DNA of 64,000 nucleotides from Acinetobacter sp. NIPH 2100 (lineage in GTDB: Bacteria > Pseudomonadota > Gammaproteobacteria > Pseudomonadales > Moraxellaceae), in contig NZ_KB850224.1 in the NCBI RefSeq assembly GCF_000369805.1, forward strand, positions 2,350,262 through 2,414,261, in the 5' to 3' direction. How positions within the stretch are numbered: position 1 is the stretch's first letter; each line of letters opens with the position of its first letter. Position numbers and translations under genes: made by a program. The notes beneath the pieces are model-generated. The model saw nothing but the letters and a program-made list of their open reading frames with translations, was not told the origin of the DNA and searched no databases. Below are positions 35,740 to 44,207 of this stretch, piece after piece.

Positions 35740-35772
35740 AAAAAATAAAGCCCAGTTGAACTAGGCTTTATT
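35740..35772 (-). terminator. Rho-independent terminator of the DUF6091 gene
   Basis: AATAAAGCC-C-AGT and ACT-A-GGCTTTATT pair around a short loop (35744-35772). On the minus strand the hairpin is followed by TTTTTTA. It lies 26 bases after the stop of the gene ending at 35798. The flanking A/T symmetry could let it work on the plus strand too. Confidence 0.8.
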
Positions 35773-35797
35773 CATCATTTGGTAAAAATAGCGACCC

Positions 35798-36805
35798 TTA
35801 CTCGCCAGCTAAAGCACATTCAAAGTTGGCTTTATCCACTGAACAACGTGCTTTCTTTAATACAGACATCATGCCCGCATCGTAAATACCACGTTGAGTC
35901 AGTTCAATACGACCATCACGCATCATTTTTTGATATTTCAATTTATCTTCAGGGCTTAGATTCATTTTGTATTTTGCAGGGATTTCAGCTTCTAAACGCT
36001 TAATCGTTGCAAATATTTTTGGCAGTTGTTTTACTGACCAATCACGAGATTTCTGTCCAAAACCTGCGGGAAATTTTTCAGGACGGATCACTAGATTTGC
36101 AGTCACTTGTAATACAGGAAAATTATACATGACGCCATTGGCGCCTAAACCTTTGCTTAACTCCAAAGGTTTATATGCATAAGCTGGCGCGCCAATCATA
36201 TCCACCTGACCATTGTTAAACTTAGCAGCAAAGTTGGAAATATCAGAAAGCACAGCTTGTGCACCAACGCGTTGTACAATCAGTTTTTGTGCATCGTCAT
36301 ATCCCAATACTGCAAACTTTTTACCTGCCGCTTTTTCTATTGAATTAATGCTTTTATCACGGACAAAAATATAAGCTGAGCCAAGTGGAGAAATGCCGAC
36401 CACTTCATATTTATTACCACCCAAATTGGTGGTCATTTTCGCTGCATTACGAGGGTCAGATACGAAAGTAATGGCACGTTTCGCGATCTCATCACTCGGT
36501 ACACCACCTAAAGAATCAATTGAACCTACAAATTTATTATATGGACGGGCACGCATTGACGTCATTGCTACGCCAGCACATTTCCCTGCTTTAAAATTAT
36601 TATCTGCCACCTGTTCATCGGTGATCGCCAAAAGGTTAATATCTGCGCCCCAGCCTTTGGCTGCCAGCGCCCAGTCTTGCATCATTTTATAAGCCTCACC
36701 AGACTTACCTAAAATATCAAAAACACAAACGTCAATTGCTGCTTGGGTCGAAGCAGAGACACTCAAAATTGAAGTTGTTGCGATAGCAAGTGCGATTTTT
36801 TTCAT
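35798..36805 (-). CDS. DUF6091 putative periplasmic solute-binding protein
   Basis: A 335-residue secreted protein with a clear signal peptide (MKKIALAIATTSILSVSAS, cleaved near TQAA). It resembles solute-binding proteins of the TRAP type in layout. Four cysteines (DVCVFD, GKCAGV, ARCSVD, FECAL) are conserved in the paralogue at 37914-38915 and may form disulfides. The two paralogues flank a PF10118 gene on the same strand, so all three probably act together. No transporter membrane subunits are nearby, so the partner is unknown. Confidence 0.8.
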   Translation of the reverse strand: MKKIALAIATTSILSVSASTQAAIDVCVFDILGKSGEAYKMMQDWALAAKGWGADINLLAITDEQVADNNFKAGKCAGVAMTSMRARPYNKFVGSIDSLGGVPSDEIAKRAITFVSDPRNAAKMTTNLGGNKYEVVGISPLGSAYIFVRDKSINSIEKAAGKKFAVLGYDDAQKLIVQRVGAQAVLSDISNFAAKFNNGQVDMIGAPAYAYKPLELSKGLGANGVMYNFPVLQVTANLVIRPEKFPAGFGQKSRDWSVKQLPKIFATIKRLEAEIPAKYKMNLSPEDKLKYQKMMRDGRIELTQRGIYDAGMMSVLKKARCSVDKANFECALAGE

Positions 36806-36931
36806 ATTTCCTTCCTTCTACAAACTTGATGTTTGTTTTCCTCATAAGACACTCAATGTGTCTTTTATGTATAACGAATCCATATCATCGTTATTTTTAT
36901 ACTGAATTATAAAAAATTATAATTACAGTCC

Positions 36932-37843
36932 CTATTTTAAGGCTTGAACAGCTGGTGAACGTGCCAAATAATCCAAAGCTTGTTGCGTGTTTCCTTCCGT
37001 TTCTGGATGGAACTTCGGAGAAATCCAACGGATCGTTGCTTGAGTTAAAAACGTTAATGTCGGTCCATTGTCTGTCGCTTTGGCTTGTTTGTGATAGGTA
37101 AACAAAATGCCAAATAAACTCTTATTCGCGATCTTTTTTACAGCTGGATCTGGATCTTGCTTACCTAAGTGTCGACCAACGTCTGCCAATACATAAATAA
37201 AAATCGGGAAAACCAAGGCCATCAAGAACTGACGATAAAGATAAAAAAGAATCGGGTTAGGTAGCATTTCTTTAAATAAATCAAATGCAACACAACGATG
37301 CTCGACTTCTTCTGCCAAATGCCAACGGAACATGTCGGCAATGACAGGATCAGCTTTGTCCCATGATTTATTGTCCATGCACCATTGTCCGAGCACGCCA
37401 GTAAAATGCTCAATAGCAGCAACCACTCCGACTCGTGTAATTAACCAGAAATGTTCTAATGGCTTGACCTCTAATTGTTTAATGCCTAAAGGGCTTTCAC
37501 CTAACAAAATACCGAAGATCCAGTTAATTTTTTTAAACGCGGGGTCCAAATCATAATCATGCTGTTTCAGAAATTCCTGTGCCCCTTGATGTGCTCGTGC
37601 ATGGGTTGCTTCTTGGCGAATGAAACCTTTGACGTCATCCATGAGAATCGGATCTTTTACATAAGGTAAAGCCTTGTTATAGACACGACAGAACCAAAAC
37701 TCACCTGCTGGTAAGATTAAATTAATCCCATTGATCAGATGAGAACACACTGGATCATTTGGAATCCATTGCACAGGAGAGTTAGAAAAATCAAACTTTA
37801 CAGATCGTGCAACCAGTTTATGATGATGAGTAATCGCATTCAT
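36932..37843 (-). CDS. PF10118 family protein with a di-iron-like residue pattern (paralogue)
   Basis: A 303-residue paralogue of the product of 27444-28391. The ATG at 37843 follows GAGG by 6 bases and aligns with the start of the paralogue; a longer reading from 37876 is unlikely. The same putative metal residues occur: E48, E78-x2-H81 (plus H85), E145 and E179-x2-H182 (AEEVEHR). It lies between two DUF6091 genes, all leftward, and next to an AraC regulator of the same type as the one beside the other PF10118 gene. The function is not known. Confidence 0.84.
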   Translation of the reverse strand: MNAITHHHKLVARSVKFDFSNSPVQWIPNDPVCSHLINGINLILPAGEFWFCRVYNKALPYVKDPILMDDVKGFIRQEATHARAHQGAQEFLKQHDYDLDPAFKKINWIFGILLGESPLGIKQLEVKPLEHFWLITRVGVVAAIEHFTGVLGQWCMDNKSWDKADPVIADMFRWHLAEEVEHRCVAFDLFKEMLPNPILFYLYRQFLMALVFPIFIYVLADVGRHLGKQDPDPAVKKIANKSLFGILFTYHKQAKATDNGPTLTFLTQATIRWISPKFHPETEGNTQQALDYLARSPAVQALK

Positions 37844-37913
37844 ATTGACCTCAACTTTACAACCTTCATTTATCACATCTTTAATCTTTGAATAAGCTCA
37901 GTGCATTACTGTG

Positions 37914-38915
37914 CTATTCACCACTCAATGAACACTCAAAATTGGTGCGTTCTACCGTACATCGTGCTCGCTTGAGCACGCCCATCATGACAGGGTCATA
38001 AACACCCAATTTAGTTAACTCAATTCGTCCATCGCGTAGCATTTGTTGGTAACGACGCTTATCTTCATTGGACAGACTTTGTTTATATTTCGCAGGGATT
38101 TCAGCTTCCAAACGTGCAATCGTGGCAAAGTTTTTGGGTAGTTGCTTGGTCGCCCAAGCACGTGATTTCAAACCAAAGCCCGCTGGAAATTTGTCAGGAC
38201 GGATAATGATATCGCCAGTTAAATTAATCACTGGAAAATTAAACATCGCCCCATTACTCCCTAAACCCTTCGCAATTTCTAATGGTCTATAAGCGTAGGC
38301 AGGCGCTGCAATCACATCGACTTGCTTGTTATTAAATTTCTTCGCAAAATCGGAAATTTCAGAAGGGACACCGACCAATTCCAGTCGATCGACAATCATT
38401 TTTTGGGCTTGGTCATAATGTAAATAGGCAAACTTCTTACCTTTACCCTTCTCAATGGTATTGATGGTTTTGTCTCTCACAAAGACATAAGCCAAACCAA
38501 TCTGAGCGATAGCCGCCACTTCAAACTCATCGTCATTAATACGTGTTACCAGACGGTGTTTATTACGCGGATCCAATACATAGGTAATGGCCTTTTGGGC
38601 AATCGAATTACTGGTGATTGCACCTAATGCATCAATCGATCCAGCAAATTTATTGTATTTACGTGCTCGCATTGATGTCATGGATACCCCATCACATTTA
38701 CCAGCTTCAAAGTCATTTTGTGCTTTGGCTTCGTCTTGATACGGAATAAGATTTAAATCTGCATTCCAAGCTTTTGCAGCCAAAGCCCATTCTTCTACGA
38801 TTTTGTAAGACTCTCCGGCCTTACCAAGCAAATCAAACACGCAGATATCAACTTCTGCTCGTGTTGTAGTTGAAAATGCAGTGAGAAAGGCTGTAATCAA
38901 AATTCCTTTTTTCAT
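37914..38915 (-). CDS. DUF6091 putative periplasmic solute-binding protein (paralogue)
   Basis: A 333-residue secreted protein with a signal peptide (MKKGILITAFLTAFSTTTRA). It is clearly homologous to the product of 35798-36805 over its full length (FDLLGKAGESYKIVEEWALAAKAW, then MTSMRARKYNKFAGSIDALG, then IPAKYKQSLSNEDKRRYQQM) and keeps the same four cysteines. It is the first gene of a leftward group of three and is divergent from the AraC gene at 39083, which probably regulates it. Confidence 0.8.
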   Translation of the reverse strand: MKKGILITAFLTAFSTTTRAEVDICVFDLLGKAGESYKIVEEWALAAKAWNADLNLIPYQDEAKAQNDFEAGKCDGVSMTSMRARKYNKFAGSIDALGAITSNSIAQKAITYVLDPRNKHRLVTRINDDEFEVAAIAQIGLAYVFVRDKTINTIEKGKGKKFAYLHYDQAQKMIVDRLELVGVPSEISDFAKKFNNKQVDVIAAPAYAYRPLEIAKGLGSNGAMFNFPVINLTGDIIIRPDKFPAGFGLKSRAWATKQLPKNFATIARLEAEIPAKYKQSLSNEDKRRYQQMLRDGRIELTKLGVYDPVMMGVLKRARCTVERTNFECSLSGE

Positions 38916-39082
38916 TACGGATCCTAGTACTATTTTTAAACGATCTGAACACTTCCATTCGCAGTGAATGCTGAAACATCAATCACCTGCCAAAGTGCGG
39001 ATGCGCCTATTTTTAAATAAAAAAAAATGTTGTAATAGTTCCTAGCACGCCATTTTGGTATCATTTTCCGACGATCACGGTT

Positions 39083-40087
39083 ATGCCCTTAAACAAAGAA
39101 TTAGAAAGAACAGTTCCTGGCACTTATATTGCGCTCATGGTTGATGTGGTATCGCGTTGGGATATTTCAGCGGATGAGCTACTCAGCGACTCAGGCTTGA
39201 CCCAAGAACAATTGGTACAACCTTTATGGCGGGCCGATGCCAAAATTGTGATGGGCATTCTGAGGCGTGCACTGGAGCTGACCCAAGTCCCTGCACTCGA
39301 ATTCGGTTTTTATCTGGGCATGCAAATGACCATTACCTGTCATGGCTTGATGGGGATGGCAGCTATGCTCGCAAAAGATGTAAAGCAAGCACTCAATATT
39401 GCGCAGGAGTTTATTTCACTCCAATCCAGTATCCACACCATCAAGCTCGATGTTGTGGATGAGCATGCGATTATCTTATTTGAACAGACCGAAGCCTATT
39501 ATCTGGATGAAGTCATTCAAATTGCGCTACTCCTCGGATTTGCACAGATGGGTAAAAACATTTCAGGGCAAGCACTAACAGGTTTCGCTGATGTTCAATT
39601 TAGTAAACCTGATTATTTTGATCAATTTCTACCCTTAATTCCGGGTAAAGTCCGATTTAATCGTGCTGCAACTCGTTTAGAATTCAAAAAAGAAATATTG
39701 GATCTACCGTTACTGCATTCTGATGCCATTGCTGAACGTCTGGCACGTGAAGAATGCAAGTCTCAGTTGCGTAAATTATTAAAACAAAATAGCTTTAATA
39801 GCACGCTACAAGACCTGATCTATGATGAAGCCATGGGAATAAGCCCATTAACAGAAATCTTAAAGAAAGTTCAAATGTCTGAACGCGCCCTACAGCGAAA
39901 ACTGGAAAGTGAAGGAACAAATTTTCGAGAACTGGTTGATAAAGTCAGATGTGAAAAAGCCATTCAACTCCTTAAAAATCCCAATTTATCACTTGAAAAT
40001 ATTGCAAGCCATTTGGGCTATACCAATACCAAAAACTTCTCGCGCGCTTTTAAACGCTGGACGGGAACCTCACCACGGCGTTATTAA
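39083..40087 (+). CDS. AraC family transcriptional regulator (Arabinose_bd + HTH_18 type)
   Basis: A 334-residue regulator with the same architecture as that at 25201-26217: an N-terminal ligand domain (VPGTYIALMVDVVSRWDISADEL) and a C-terminal AraC DNA-binding domain (VQMSERALQRKLESEG, then LENIASHLGYTNTKNFSRAFKRWTGTSPRRY). It is divergent from the DUF6091/PF10118/DUF6091 genes. The 167-base spacer holds a small dyad, CATTC-gcagt-GAATG, at 38956-38970 that may be part of its operator. Its shared type with the other regulator suggests that both loci respond to related signals. Confidence 0.88.
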   Translation: MPLNKELERTVPGTYIALMVDVVSRWDISADELLSDSGLTQEQLVQPLWRADAKIVMGILRRALELTQVPALEFGFYLGMQMTITCHGLMGMAAMLAKDVKQALNIAQEFISLQSSIHTIKLDVVDEHAIILFEQTEAYYLDEVIQIALLLGFAQMGKNISGQALTGFADVQFSKPDYFDQFLPLIPGKVRFNRAATRLEFKKEILDLPLLHSDAIAERLAREECKSQLRKLLKQNSFNSTLQDLIYDEAMGISPLTEILKKVQMSERALQRKLESEGTNFRELVDKVRCEKAIQLLKNPNLSLENIASHLGYTNTKNFSRAFKRWTGTSPRRY

Positions 40088-40110
40088 TTGTATAATGTGA
40101 TCTAAATATT

Positions 40111-40147
40111 AAAAAAACTTACTGGTGAGTGCTCGATCACCAGTAAG
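40111..40147 (-). terminator. Rho-independent terminator of the small membrane protein gene
   Basis: CTTACTGGTGA (40118-40128) and TCACCAGTAAG (40137-40147) are perfect 11-bp arms around an 8-base loop. On the minus strand the stem is followed by TTTTTTT. It lies 33 bases after the stop of the leftward small gene at 40180. It is also close behind the AraC stop, where the T tract would be missing. Confidence 0.85.
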
Positions 40148-40179
40148 AGAGAAAAAATGTACTGCATTTGACTGAAAAC

Positions 40180-40353
40180 TTATTTAGTTGGCTGAGCAGC
40201 TGCCTGTACTTGCGCTGCATTCTGCTTTTGTTGTGATGGCATATAATCTGGCTGATTACTCACCGCCAAAAAGAAAAATACCAAAAACAAACACCCTAGT
40301 AAAATACTGATTCCAACAGCAAGATAAGGAAATTTTGATTGCTCTTGAGACAT
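40180..40353 (-). CDS. Small single-pass membrane protein, 57 residues
   Basis: A short gene that is easily missed: MSQEQSKFPYLAVGISILLG begins a protein with one long hydrophobic helix (about 10-32). A polar, glutamine- and alanine-rich tail follows (QQKQNAAQVQAAAQPTK). AGGAG stands 9 bases before the ATG, and a strong terminator follows the stop, which together support a real gene. No function can be named; it looks like a small inner-membrane protein with its tail in the periplasm or cytoplasm. Confidence 0.65.
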   Translation of the reverse strand: MSQEQSKFPYLAVGISILLGCLFLVFFFLAVSNQPDYMPSQQKQNAAQVQAAAQPTK

Positions 40354-40397
40354 AAGCTCTACTCCTATTCAAATACTAAAATTCAATTCAATATGAT

Positions 40398-41249
40398 CTA
40401 CATCATAGATAAAGCCTTAAAACTCGCGCCATTCTGGATGCGGGTTTGCATGTATTCGGCATAAACCGATAACTTTTCAAAAATATGCTCTGAATAGAAC
40501 ATATCTTCAATTAAATGAGCCGCTTGTGCTTGGCTAAAGTGCCCAATATTCGCAATAAGGTTTGCATTGAGACTGCAAAATAAAGTACACACATTTTTGT
40601 GCCATTCATCTTTGTTTTTAAATAACAATTTGCGGGTATTTATATTGTCAGCAGTGATCTTACTTGGAGATTGATCTGCCTCAATAACAATAATTTTCAC
40701 AGCAAAATAATCTTCAAGTGTTTGCCGTTGCTCATGATTGACAGCCAAATGGGTAATCAAGAAAAGATGTGAAACATCAGTCCGACATAAGGCTTTGACC
40801 AAGCTTCGAAAGAGGAAATCTTCCTCGCTTTTTGGACCATCCACCAAATCGATATATAGTTTTAAACTATGAATCACATCTTCAATTTTTAGATTGACAC
40901 TTTTCTCGGCCTGAAAATATGTATTCAAAATCGATAATACTGGTGCAGTAATTGGTGTTGTATAAATCACAGGCTGATTCAAATTGGCGATAATAAATGG
41001 TGCAAATAAATAGCCCAAATTATTATCATTTTCAGCAATTGGTACTTGTGCAATATAGGCAACTTTTTCTTTTGAAAAGTCCCTTAAAACTTTACCGCGC
41101 AATAACGTTGCTTCAAGATTCACATATTCAAGACGTAACTGTTCTTGTACTGATTGCGAAGGTTCTCTGCTTTGAAAAAGCTGAGTCATCGCATTAAGTT
41201 CTTTGGTTACAAACATAGTCATACGCCATTCAATCAGAATTATTGTCAT
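40398..41249 (-). CDS. Hypothetical protein, 283 residues
   Basis: I do not recognise this protein. It is soluble, mostly helical, and has no signal peptide or membrane segment. The middle part (VKALCRTDVSHLFLITHLAVNHEQRQTLEDYFAVKIIVIE) alternates strands and helices like a Rossmann-type fold, but no catalytic motif stands out. The start is uncertain: ATG codons at 41249, 41222 and 41216 all lack a good ribosome site. It follows nothing on its strand, and it ends 44 bases from the start of the small membrane protein gene, which might be cotranscribed. Confidence 0.6.
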   Translation of the reverse strand: MTIILIEWRMTMFVTKELNAMTQLFQSREPSQSVQEQLRLEYVNLEATLLRGKVLRDFSKEKVAYIAQVPIAENDNNLGYLFAPFIIANLNQPVIYTTPITAPVLSILNTYFQAEKSVNLKIEDVIHSLKLYIDLVDGPKSEEDFLFRSLVKALCRTDVSHLFLITHLAVNHEQRQTLEDYFAVKIIVIEADQSPSKITADNINTRKLLFKNKDEWHKNVCTLFCSLNANLIANIGHFSQAQAAHLIEDMFYSEHIFEKLSVYAEYMQTRIQNGASFKALSMM

Positions 41250-41574
41250 TCAAACGACTTACAATGCTTGATCAAGATTTAACACACTGCATCGTTACGT
41301 ATGTTATTTTGAATGAGGTACAAACAACTGAATAGCTACAGAGTTTCGCTAAAAAAATATAACAGATCATTTATCCACCTCGTATCTGTTATAAAAAAAC
41401 AAGAAGAAATTGTATCTACTCATATACAGCAGAAGAATGGATGATAAATAAAACTTAAAGCGCTTTTAAATATTCAAGTAACGGTTTTCTCAGGTTCTGC
41501 TTATTTTCAATCGTTTAAGTCCATTCTTTCACATTTTCCTAGCGACTGCTCTGGTCTGTTATAGGAGAGGATAT
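41250..41574. promoter_or_regulatory. Upstream region of the cytochrome bd operon
   Basis: This is 325 bases without a convincing gene between a leftward hypothetical gene and the oxidase operon. It contains a 10-bp palindrome, CTTGATCAAG, at 41267-41276, which resembles a fused FNR/ANR half-site pair but lacks the four-base spacer of a true box. AGGAG stands a few bases before the oxidase ATG. No -10/-35 pair could be chosen with confidence. Confidence 0.35.
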
Positions 41575-43020
41575 ATGGATCTCGGTCTCACTGCTTTAGA
41601 ATTAGCTCGAATACAGTTTGCCTTTACTGTTTCATTTCACATTATCTTTCCAGCCACTTCTATCGGCTTGGCCTGTTTTCTTGCCATGCTGGAATGGAAA
41701 TGGCTGCGTACTCAAAACCCGATTTATAAAGATCTATTTAAGTTCTGGATCAAGATCTTTGCTGTTGCCTTTGGAATGGGCGTAGTTTCAGGCGTGGTGA
41801 TGAGCTATCAGTTTGGAACCAACTGGAGTGAATTTTCCCGTATTGCAGGAAGCATTACAGGTCCCTTACTTACTTATGAGGTCTTAAGTGCCTTCTTCTT
41901 AGAAGCTGGATTCCTCGGCATCATGTTGTTTGGTTGGGGACGTGTCAGTCCCAAAGCGCACTTCTTTGCCACGTTGATGGTTGCCATCGGCACCTGTATT
42001 TCCATGTTCTGGATTCTATCCTCAAACAGCTGGATGCAGACACCACAAGGCTTTACGATTGAAAATGGCATTATTATTCCAACAGATTGGTGGGCCATCG
42101 TCTTTAACCCGTCCTTCCCTTATCGTTTTGCACATATGGCAGCCGCTGCTTTTTTAGTGTCTTCTCTACTTGTCGTCGGGACTGCCGCATGGCACCTGAT
42201 TAAAGGCCGTCGTGATGAACTGGTCAAAAAATCATTTTCGATGGGACTTTGGATGGTATTAGTCACCTCATGTCTGCAAGTGGTGATCGGCGATAATCAT
42301 GGTTTAAATACCTTACAACATCAGCCCGCAAAACTGGCAGCCATTGAAGGTCATTGGGAAACCAACCACAATGAAGGCATGCCACTTCTGCTATTCGCCA
42401 TTCCGAACATGGACAAAGAAGAAAATCTCTATGAAGTCGGAATTCCTCATCTCGGCAGTCTGATTCTCACCCATTCTATGGAAGGCAAAGTCACAGGCTT
42501 AAAGGACTTTGCACCTGAAGACCGCCCGAATGCCACCATTGTGTTTTGGAGCTTCCGTGTCATGGTGGGTCTGGGCATGTTAATGGTATTACTCTCTTTC
42601 ATCGCATTATGGTTACGTAAAAAAGGCAAGCTTTATGGCTCATCTTGGTTCCATAAATTCGCTTTTGTGATGGGACCAACAGGCTATATCGCGCTACTTG
42701 CAGGTTGGGTCACAACCGAAGTCGGTCGCCAACCATGGGTGATTTATGGCGTGATGCGGACCAAAGATGGTTTATCACAGACCGTCACAGCCGACCAAGT
42801 GGGTATCAGCTTAATTATCTTTGTAGTGGTATATACCATCGTATTCGGTAGCGGTATTTATTACATGTTAAAGCTACTGAAAAAAGGCCCTGAGTTTATC
42901 GAAGCGATTGATCTTGAACCCGCAGGTCATGGACACTTTAAAACACCGATGCGTCCATTAAGCGCGGTTGATGAAACCATTGATACACAAGACCCAAATA
43001 AGGAGAAACACCATGATTGA
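41575..43020 (+). CDS. cydA: Cytochrome bd-type (cyanide-insensitive) quinol oxidase subunit I
   Basis: The 481-residue heme-bearing subunit of a terminal quinol oxidase in the inner membrane. The N-terminal helix with the high-spin heme histidine (VSFHIIFPATSIG) and the conserved GRQPW motif (TEVGRQPWVIYG) are present. There are about nine membrane helices. The short quinol loop and the DUF2474 partner suggest the cyanide-insensitive CioA subclass rather than the E. coli CydA type. Its stop overlaps the start of subunit II, indicating coupled translation. The gene name cioA would be equally apt. Confidence 0.92.
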   Translation: MDLGLTALELARIQFAFTVSFHIIFPATSIGLACFLAMLEWKWLRTQNPIYKDLFKFWIKIFAVAFGMGVVSGVVMSYQFGTNWSEFSRIAGSITGPLLTYEVLSAFFLEAGFLGIMLFGWGRVSPKAHFFATLMVAIGTCISMFWILSSNSWMQTPQGFTIENGIIIPTDWWAIVFNPSFPYRFAHMAAAAFLVSSLLVVGTAAWHLIKGRRDELVKKSFSMGLWMVLVTSCLQVVIGDNHGLNTLQHQPAKLAAIEGHWETNHNEGMPLLLFAIPNMDKEENLYEVGIPHLGSLILTHSMEGKVTGLKDFAPEDRPNATIVFWSFRVMVGLGMLMVLLSFIALWLRKKGKLYGSSWFHKFAFVMGPTGYIALLAGWVTTEVGRQPWVIYGVMRTKDGLSQTVTADQVGISLIIFVVVYTIVFGSGIYYMLKLLKKGPEFIEAIDLEPAGHGHFKTPMRPLSAVDETIDTQDPNKEKHHD

Positions 43021-44017
43021 TCTTTCTCTGATTTGGGTTGGCATTATCGGACTTGGCGTATTGATCTATGTCATTCTAGATGGTTTTGATCTCGGTATTG
43101 GAATACTGTTTCCCTTCATTAAAAACAGTGAAGAACGCGATGTGATGATGAACACCGTCGCGCCTGTCTGGGATGGCAATGAAACTTGGATGGTCCTCGG
43201 TGGTGCTGGCTTGTTCGCAGCTTTTCCGTTGGTCTATTCAACCGTCCTTTCAGCTCTGTACATGCCCATTACCTTGATGGTGATTGCACTGATTTTCCGT
43301 GGCGTTGCCTTTGAGTTTCGCTTTAAAGCCAATCGAACCAAACATTTATGGGATCAAGCCTTTATTTGGGGTTCAATTCTCTCCAGTTTCTTGCAGGGTG
43401 TGATTCTAGGTGCTTATATTCAGGGCATTCAAACCACCAATGGTATCTTCTCAGGCTCAGGTTTAGATTGGTTAACACCTTTCGCGCTGTTTACAGGGCT
43501 TGGTGTAGTTGCCATGTATGCAGCATTGGGTTGTGGTTGGCTGATTATGAAAACCGACCATGAGCTTCAAGACAAAATGTACCGTTTGATGCCGAAGCTG
43601 ATCATACTTCTGTTTGTGGTATTTGCAGGTGTCAGTCTGTATACCCCACTGACACATCCTGAAATTGCAGCTCGTTGGTTTGCTCTACCGAATCTGCTGT
43701 ATTTTAGTCCTGTGCCTATTTTGGTGTTGTTATTTACGGCGTTGATTCTTCAAGCCTGCAAAACACGTCAAGACTTTAAACCCTTTATCTATACCTTGGC
43801 CTTGGTATTCTTGGCTTTCACAGGTTTTGTGATTAGCTTATGGCCAAATATCATTCCACCCTCAGTCACGATTTGGGAAGCAGCAGCACCGTATTCCAGT
43901 CAGAAATTCGCGCTTGTGGGTGCTGTGATTCTAATCCCGATTATCATTGCCTATACCATTGTTTCCTACTGGGTATTTCGAGATAAGGTCCGTGTCGGTG
44001 ATGAAGGCTATCACTAG
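43013..44017 (+). CDS. cydB: Cytochrome bd-type quinol oxidase subunit II
   Basis: A 334-residue second subunit with about eight membrane helices. Typical blocks are visible: VILDGFDLGIGILFPF near the N terminus, TVAPVWDGNETWMVLGGAGLFAAFP, and RGVAFEFRFK. The ATG at 43013 follows AAGGAG by 7 bases and overlaps the last codons of subunit I; a longer reading from 42968 would overlap that gene more and is rejected. It forms the oxidase heterodimer with the product of 41575-43020. Confidence 0.92.
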   Translation: MIDLSLIWVGIIGLGVLIYVILDGFDLGIGILFPFIKNSEERDVMMNTVAPVWDGNETWMVLGGAGLFAAFPLVYSTVLSALYMPITLMVIALIFRGVAFEFRFKANRTKHLWDQAFIWGSILSSFLQGVILGAYIQGIQTTNGIFSGSGLDWLTPFALFTGLGVVAMYAALGCGWLIMKTDHELQDKMYRLMPKLIILLFVVFAGVSLYTPLTHPEIAARWFALPNLLYFSPVPILVLLFTALILQACKTRQDFKPFIYTLALVFLAFTGFVISLWPNIIPPSVTIWEAAAPYSSQKFALVGAVILIPIIIAYTIVSYWVFRDKVRVGDEGYH

Positions 44018-44026
44018 GAGCTTTGC

Positions 44027-44149
44027 ATGAAAATAAAATCTCAGCATTTAAGCCAAACTCAATGGTTTATAATCTTATGGTTAGTTGGTTTTTTTGCACT
44101 CGCTATCATTGCTGGCCTATTTAGGCTGTTATTGATGTTTGCTTATTAA
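44027..44149 (+). CDS. DUF2474 small subunit-like protein of the bd oxidase, 40 residues
   Basis: A 40-residue single-helix membrane protein: MKIKSQHLSQTQWFIILWL opens it and LFRLLLMFAY closes it. The W-F-x3-LW-x2-G core and the position right behind cydAB match the DUF2474 family, small partners of cyanide-insensitive bd oxidases analogous to CydX. AGGAG stands 6 bases before the ATG, which is 9 bases after the subunit II stop. It is far below usual length cut-offs. Confidence 0.8.
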   Translation: MKIKSQHLSQTQWFIILWLVGFFALAIIAGLFRLLLMFAY

Positions 44150-44207
44150 ATGATAGATGGAATAGCTTGGCTTAAGTTATTCCATCTAAACGGATTCACT
44201 TTACCTT

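Noticed and set aside
41267..41276. CTTGATCAAG upstream of the bd oxidase as an FNR/ANR box.
   Set aside because: The true box is TTGAT-N4-ATCAA. Here the halves are fused without the spacer, and the site lies about 300 bases before the gene.
41265..41336. A 23-codon frame starting ATGCTTGATCAAG between the hypothetical gene and cydA.
   Set aside because: No ribosome site, no recognisable feature and no supporting terminator; such short frames are expected by chance.
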